A stretch of DNA of 40,598 bases, taken from Thiohalobacter sp. GTDB lineage: Bacteria > Pseudomonadota > Gammaproteobacteria > Thiohalobacterales > Thiohalobacteraceae. Made by a program: the position numbers and the translations under genes. The notes under the pieces were generated by a model. It was not told where the DNA came from, did no database searches, and saw only the letters and a program-made list of their open reading frames with translations. Each line of letters begins with the position of its first letter. The stretch's first letter is position 1. Location of the stretch: positions 1 to 40,598 of the forward strand of contig NZ_JALTON010000047.1 in NCBI RefSeq assembly GCF_027000115.1. Reading direction: 5' to 3'. Of this stretch, positions 37,369-40,598 are shown piece by piece.

Positions 37369-39930
37369 TTACAACCAGAGCATGCAGCCCAGCTCGAAGG
37401 GGTGGGCCAGCATGGGATGGTACGGGTACATGCGCAGCTTGTAGAACTGCAGCCCCGGCAGCGGTGGCGCGAGGCTGAGGCTGAACAGGGTCTCGCCGTC
37501 CTTGTTGGTCCCCGCCGGGCTGAACTCGAAGCGGTCGGCGGGCAGGAATTCTCCATGTTCGTCCTCGGTGCCGACCACGCACTCCACCTTCACGTCCGAG
37601 GCATTCAGGCCATCCAGCCGTGCCGCCACCCGCAGGTCGACGGTCGCGCCGGCAGCGATCTGCTGGGGCGATTCGCTCGCCAGACGCAGCGACACCTGGG
37701 GCCATGCCTTCCAGACCTTGTGTTTCCAGGTCGCAAGCGCACGCGCACCGCTGTTGTCATTGGCAGCCAGGGTGCGCGCATGCGCCGCTGCCGGACCATA
37801 GAAGCCGCGGATGTAGTCCATGACCATGCGCTGGGAGTTGAACTGGGGCAGTATGGACTTGATCGAGGCCTTGGACATGCGCACCCAGCCATCCGAGTAG
37901 CCATGGGCATTGCGGTCGAAATAGAGCGGAATGACCTGGTGCTCGAGGATGTCCAGAAGCTCGGCGCCTTCCTCCTGGTCGCGATAGGCCGGATCGTACT
38001 GGGGGCCATGTGGGGTGATGGCCCAGCCGTTCTCGCCGTTGTAGCCCTCGCCCCACCAGCCGTCCAGCACGCTCAGATTGATCACCCCGTTGATGCCGGC
38101 CTTCTGGCCCGAGGTGCCGCTGGCTTCCAGCGGATACTCGGGGTTGTTGAGCCAGACATCGACGCCGGTGACCAGCTTGCGGGCCAGCGCCATGTCGTAG
38201 CCCTCGATCATGATTATGTGGCCGATGAATTCCGGGCGGCGCGAGAACTCGTGGATGACCTGGATCAGCTTCTGGCCGGGGATGTCATTCGGGTGCGCCT
38301 TGCCGGCGAACATGAATACCACCGGCTTCCCGGCCTCGGAAATGATGCGCGCCAGGCGCTCGGGGTCGGAGAACAGCAGGGTGGCGCGCTTGTAGGTCGC
38401 GAAGCGACGTGCGAAACCGATGACCAGGACATCGGTCTCGTGCGGGTTGAGAAAGCGCGTCATGCGCTCGATATGGGCATCGGACACACCATTGCGCCGG
38501 TTCTGCAGTGTCACCCGCTGGCGGACGTTTTCGAGCAGATCGGCCTTGAGTGTCTGGCGCAGCGACCAGAAGGTGTGACTGGGGATCTCGTCGACGCGTT
38601 CCCAGTAGGTGTCGTTGAGCAGCTCGTTGCGCCACTCGCGCCCGAAGCGCATGTCATAGAGATTGGCCCAGTCGCGTGCCAGGAAGGTGGGGACATGCAC
38701 GCCGTTGGTCACGTAGCCGATGGGATTCTCGCGATGCGGAATCTGGGGCCAGATATAGCCTTCCATGCGCGAGGCGACGCCGCCATGGATGCGGCTGACG
38801 CCATTGTGGAAGCGCGAGCCGTGCAGTGCCAGCGCGGTCTGGTTGAAGCCGCCCTGAGTGGTGGGGCTGGCGCCAAGGCCGAGAAATTCGTCCATGGGGA
38901 TGCCGAGTTCCTGCACGAAGCCCTCGAAATAGCTGCGGATCAGTCCATGGTCGAAAATGTCGTGGCCAGCCGGCACCGGGGTATGGGTGGTGAATACGGT
39001 ATTGGCCGCCACCAGTTCCAGCGCGCTGGCGAAGTCCATCTGCTCGCGCTTCACCAATTCGCGGCAGCGCTCGAGCACCATGAAGGCGGCATGGCCCTCG
39101 TTGATGTGCCAGACGGTGGGCGACAGGCCCAGAGCGCGCAGCGCCCGCACGCCGCCGATACCGAGCACGATCTCCTGCTGGATGCGGGTGGTGAGATCGC
39201 CGCCGTAGAGCTGGTAGGTGATGGCACGGTCGGCCTCCTGGTTCTCGGGCAGGTCCGAGTCCAGCAGGTAGAGGGTGATGTGTCCGGCCTTCGCCTCCCA
39301 GACCTTGAGCATGACCCTGCGGCCGGGCAGATCGACGAAGACGTGGATCTCCTGGTTGCCGTCCAGGGTCGCCGGGCGGATGGCCAGATCCTCGAAGTGG
39401 GCCGGCGTGTAGCGGGCGATCTGATTGCCGTGGCCGTCGATGGTCTGGGTGAAATAGCCCTGGCGGTAGAGCATGCCCACGCCGACGAAGGGGATGCCCA
39501 GGTCGGAGGCGGCCTTGCAGTGGTCGCCGGCCAGGATGCCCAGCCCGCCGGAATAGATGGGCAGGCTCTCGTGCAGCCCGAACTCGGCGCAGAAGTAGGC
39601 GATCAGGTCCTTGTCGGGGTCGATGTACTGGTTGATGCCCGTGCGCTGGGTTTCCTGGTGATAGGTGTCGTAGTCGGACAGGGTGCGGTTGTAGTCTTCC
39701 AGGAACACCCGGTCCTCGGCGGCCTCGTCCAGGCGCTGCTGGGCGACCCGGCGCAGGAACACCTTGGGGTTATGGCCGCACTTCTCCCACAGCTCGCGGT
39801 CGAGCCGGAAGAACAGTCCGCGGACCGAGCGATCCCAGGAATAGAAAAGATCGTTGGCCAGTTCCGGCAGGCGGCGAAGTCGTTCCGGGATACGGGGTTG
39901 GACCTCGATGGAAAAACGCGTACCAGCCAT
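37369..39930 (-). CDS. glgP: Alpha-glucan phosphorylase GlgP (short-type)
   Basis: GlgP releases glucose-1-phosphate from the non-reducing ends of glycogen using phosphate and pyridoxal phosphate. The 853 residues fit the alpha-glucan phosphorylase group that starts with a DUF3417 domain (RIPERLRRLPELANDLFYSW near residues 13-32), not the E. coli-type enzyme. The PLP lysine is about K610 in EASGTSGQKAG, followed by NGVINLSVLDGWWGEGY. Other segments are AYFCAEFGLHESLPIYSGGL (about 111-130) and NEGHAAFMVLE. GAGAGG lies before the ATG. It faces malQ and, with glgC-GH57-malQ and glgB, completes a synthesis/breakdown locus, though no glgA or glgX is present. Confidence 0.96.
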   Translation of the reverse strand: MAGTRFSIEVQPRIPERLRRLPELANDLFYSWDRSVRGLFFRLDRELWEKCGHNPKVFLRRVAQQRLDEAAEDRVFLEDYNRTLSDYDTYHQETQRTGINQYIDPDKDLIAYFCAEFGLHESLPIYSGGLGILAGDHCKAASDLGIPFVGVGMLYRQGYFTQTIDGHGNQIARYTPAHFEDLAIRPATLDGNQEIHVFVDLPGRRVMLKVWEAKAGHITLYLLDSDLPENQEADRAITYQLYGGDLTTRIQQEIVLGIGGVRALRALGLSPTVWHINEGHAAFMVLERCRELVKREQMDFASALELVAANTVFTTHTPVPAGHDIFDHGLIRSYFEGFVQELGIPMDEFLGLGASPTTQGGFNQTALALHGSRFHNGVSRIHGGVASRMEGYIWPQIPHRENPIGYVTNGVHVPTFLARDWANLYDMRFGREWRNELLNDTYWERVDEIPSHTFWSLRQTLKADLLENVRQRVTLQNRRNGVSDAHIERMTRFLNPHETDVLVIGFARRFATYKRATLLFSDPERLARIISEAGKPVVFMFAGKAHPNDIPGQKLIQVIHEFSRRPEFIGHIIMIEGYDMALARKLVTGVDVWLNNPEYPLEASGTSGQKAGINGVINLSVLDGWWGEGYNGENGWAITPHGPQYDPAYRDQEEGAELLDILEHQVIPLYFDRNAHGYSDGWVRMSKASIKSILPQFNSQRMVMDYIRGFYGPAAAHARTLAANDNSGARALATWKHKVWKAWPQVSLRLASESPQQIAAGATVDLRVAARLDGLNASDVKVECVVGTEDEHGEFLPADRFEFSPAGTNKDGETLFSLSLAPPLPGLQFYKLRMYPYHPMLAHPFELGCMLWL

Positions 39931-40084
39931 GTTCGAGCCTCTCGGGTGGAAGATGGGGCCTTACCGGAAAATCGGCCCGCGCACCGTACTGGTGCGGAAA
40001 GGGCCGCGCCGGGACATTCTGTCCGACAGGCCGCAGTTGTCGTGCCAATCCGGACGGCTTGCAGGAAATCCGAATACAGGAAAC

Positions 40085-40171
40085 TGGTGCCGGGAGAGAG
40101 ACTCGAACTCTCACAGTGTTGCCACCGGGGGATTTTGAGTCCCCTGCGTCTACCAATTCCGCCATCCCGGC
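40085..40171 (-). tRNA. tRNA-Leu (CAA)
   Basis: Read on the minus strand the gene starts GCCGGGATGGCGGAATTGG and ends TCCCGGC-A-CCA, with CCA encoded. The acceptor stem (GCCGGGA/TCCCGGC) is perfect, the anticodon stem GGGGA/TCCCC encloses loop CTCAAAA with anticodon CAA (codon UUG), the long variable arm expected of a class II tRNA is present, and the T-loop is GTTCGAGTC. D-loop TTGGTAGA is normal. The length is 87 bases with CCA. Confidence 0.97.
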
Positions 40172-40189
40172 CGGGAAGTCAGGGTGGCT

Positions 40190-40217
40190 AGTATAAGGCA
40201 ACGGAACCGCGGTACAA
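40190..40217 (-). promoter_or_regulatory. Probable tRNA-Leu promoter
   Basis: On the minus strand TTGTAC (40217-40212) and TATACT (40195-40190) are 16 bases apart. The -10 matches five of six consensus bases, the -35 only three. A start near 40183 would leave a leader of about 12 bases before the tRNA. The whole gap to queA is only 71 bases, so its promoter must overlap this one. Confidence 0.45.
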
Positions 40218-40242
40218 GCGGCCTGTGTTAGGATGCCGCGCC

Positions 40243-40598
40243 ATGCAACGCCATGACTTTTCCTACGATTTGCCGCCCGAGCTGATTGCCCAGGTGCCGC
40301 TCGCCGAGCGCGGCGCCAGCCGCATGCTGGTGCTCGACGGCCGCACCGGGGCGCTGGAGGACAGCCGGTTCGCGACCCTGGACGCGCGACTGCATCCGGA
40401 CGACCTGCTGGTGTTCAACGACACCCGGGTGATTCCCGCCCGGCTGCGTGGCGAGAAGGCCACCGGGGGCCGGGTGGAGGTGCTGATCGAGCGGGTGCTG
40501 GACAGGCGACGCGCGCTGGCCCACGTCCGGGCCAGCAAGTCGCCCCGGCCGGGCAGCGAACTGCGCCTGGAATCGGCGCTCGATGTGAGGGTGCTCGG
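40243..40598 (+). CDS. queA: S-adenosylmethionine:tRNA ribosyltransferase-isomerase QueA, N-terminal part
   Basis: QueA adds the ribosyl group of SAM to preQ1 in tRNA and forms epoxyqueuosine. The first 118 residues are in the window and the gene runs off its end. Matching features are [20 protein letters not shown] at the start, the R-x-x-SRML segment (about 24-29) and [18 protein letters not shown] (about 54-71). The start at 40243 is the family start. It acts downstream of QueF, found at 2570-2959. Confidence 0.97.
   Translation, partial: MQRHDFSYDLPPELIAQVPLAERGASRMLVLDGRTGALEDSRFATLDARLHPDDLLVFNDTRVIPARLRGEKATGGRVEVLIERVLDRRRALAHVRASKSPRPGSELRLESALDVRVL

Noticed and set aside
40012-40024. 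Terminator after tRNA-Leu (GGACA/TGTCC hairpin)
   Set aside because: The stem is only 5 bp with a 3-base loop and no U-run, and it is 60 bases past the tRNA end.
37333-40191. A 952-residue open frame on the plus strand
   Set aside because: It lies opposite glgP, whose protein is clearly conserved; long open antisense frames are expected at this GC content. The text has no recognisable domain.

Overview
The window is a GC-rich stretch of a bacterial chromosome, most likely from a gammaproteobacterium. The evidence is the smc-zipA-ligA order (ZipA is a gammaproteobacterial division protein), the short QueF, CysZ, DUF1631, DUF3108 and DUF4124 proteins, and dispersed palindromic repeats of a type common in Chromatiales-like genomes. 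The order or family is inference; no rRNA is present to settle it.

Layout. 1-560: the 5' end of an IS110-family transposase cut by the window edge, then a palindromic repeat. 544-2959 (minus): queF, a sugar kinase of the FGGY family and cysZ. 3135-9431 (plus): smc, zipA, ligA. 9432-10091: an 88-bp palindromic repeat and the remains of a heme-oxygenase-fold gene. 10265-12973 (plus): a DUF1631 protein and a PilZ protein. 12989-16736 (minus): glcD-glcE-glcF, glycolate oxidase. 16908-22099 (plus): a PilZ-like protein overlapping tpm, then a VWA membrane protein and an acidic coiled-coil membrane protein. 22104-24745: the three parts of the functionally unsolved AmmeMemoRadiSam set (AMMECR1-like and MEMO1-like on minus, radical SAM on plus). 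24746-25182: no gene, but two 89-bp direct repeats around a second copy of the 88-bp palindrome. 25183-26800 (minus): mog, two small membrane proteins and a DUF4124 protein. 26918-27751 (plus): DUF3108 protein. 27736-30486 (minus): a large GAF-PAS-GAF-GGDEF-EAL protein. 30565-39930: glycogen and alpha-glucan metabolism, with glgB (minus) divergent from glgC-GH57-malQ (plus), and glgP (minus) facing them. 40085-40171 (minus): tRNA-Leu(CAA). 40243 to the end: the start of queA.

How the genes work together. The glucan cluster covers ADP-glucose synthesis (GlgC), branching (GlgB), phosphorolysis (GlgP) and chain rearrangement (MalQ, GH57); glycogen synthase GlgA is not in the window. QueF and QueA act in the same queuosine pathway although they lie about 37 kb apart. 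A GGDEF-EAL protein, a canonical PilZ protein and a degenerate PilZ-like protein suggest c-di-GMP control. The least understood parts are the AmmeMemoRadiSam set, the VWA/coiled-coil pair, the DUF1631-PilZ pair and the repeat island at 24.8-25.1 kb.
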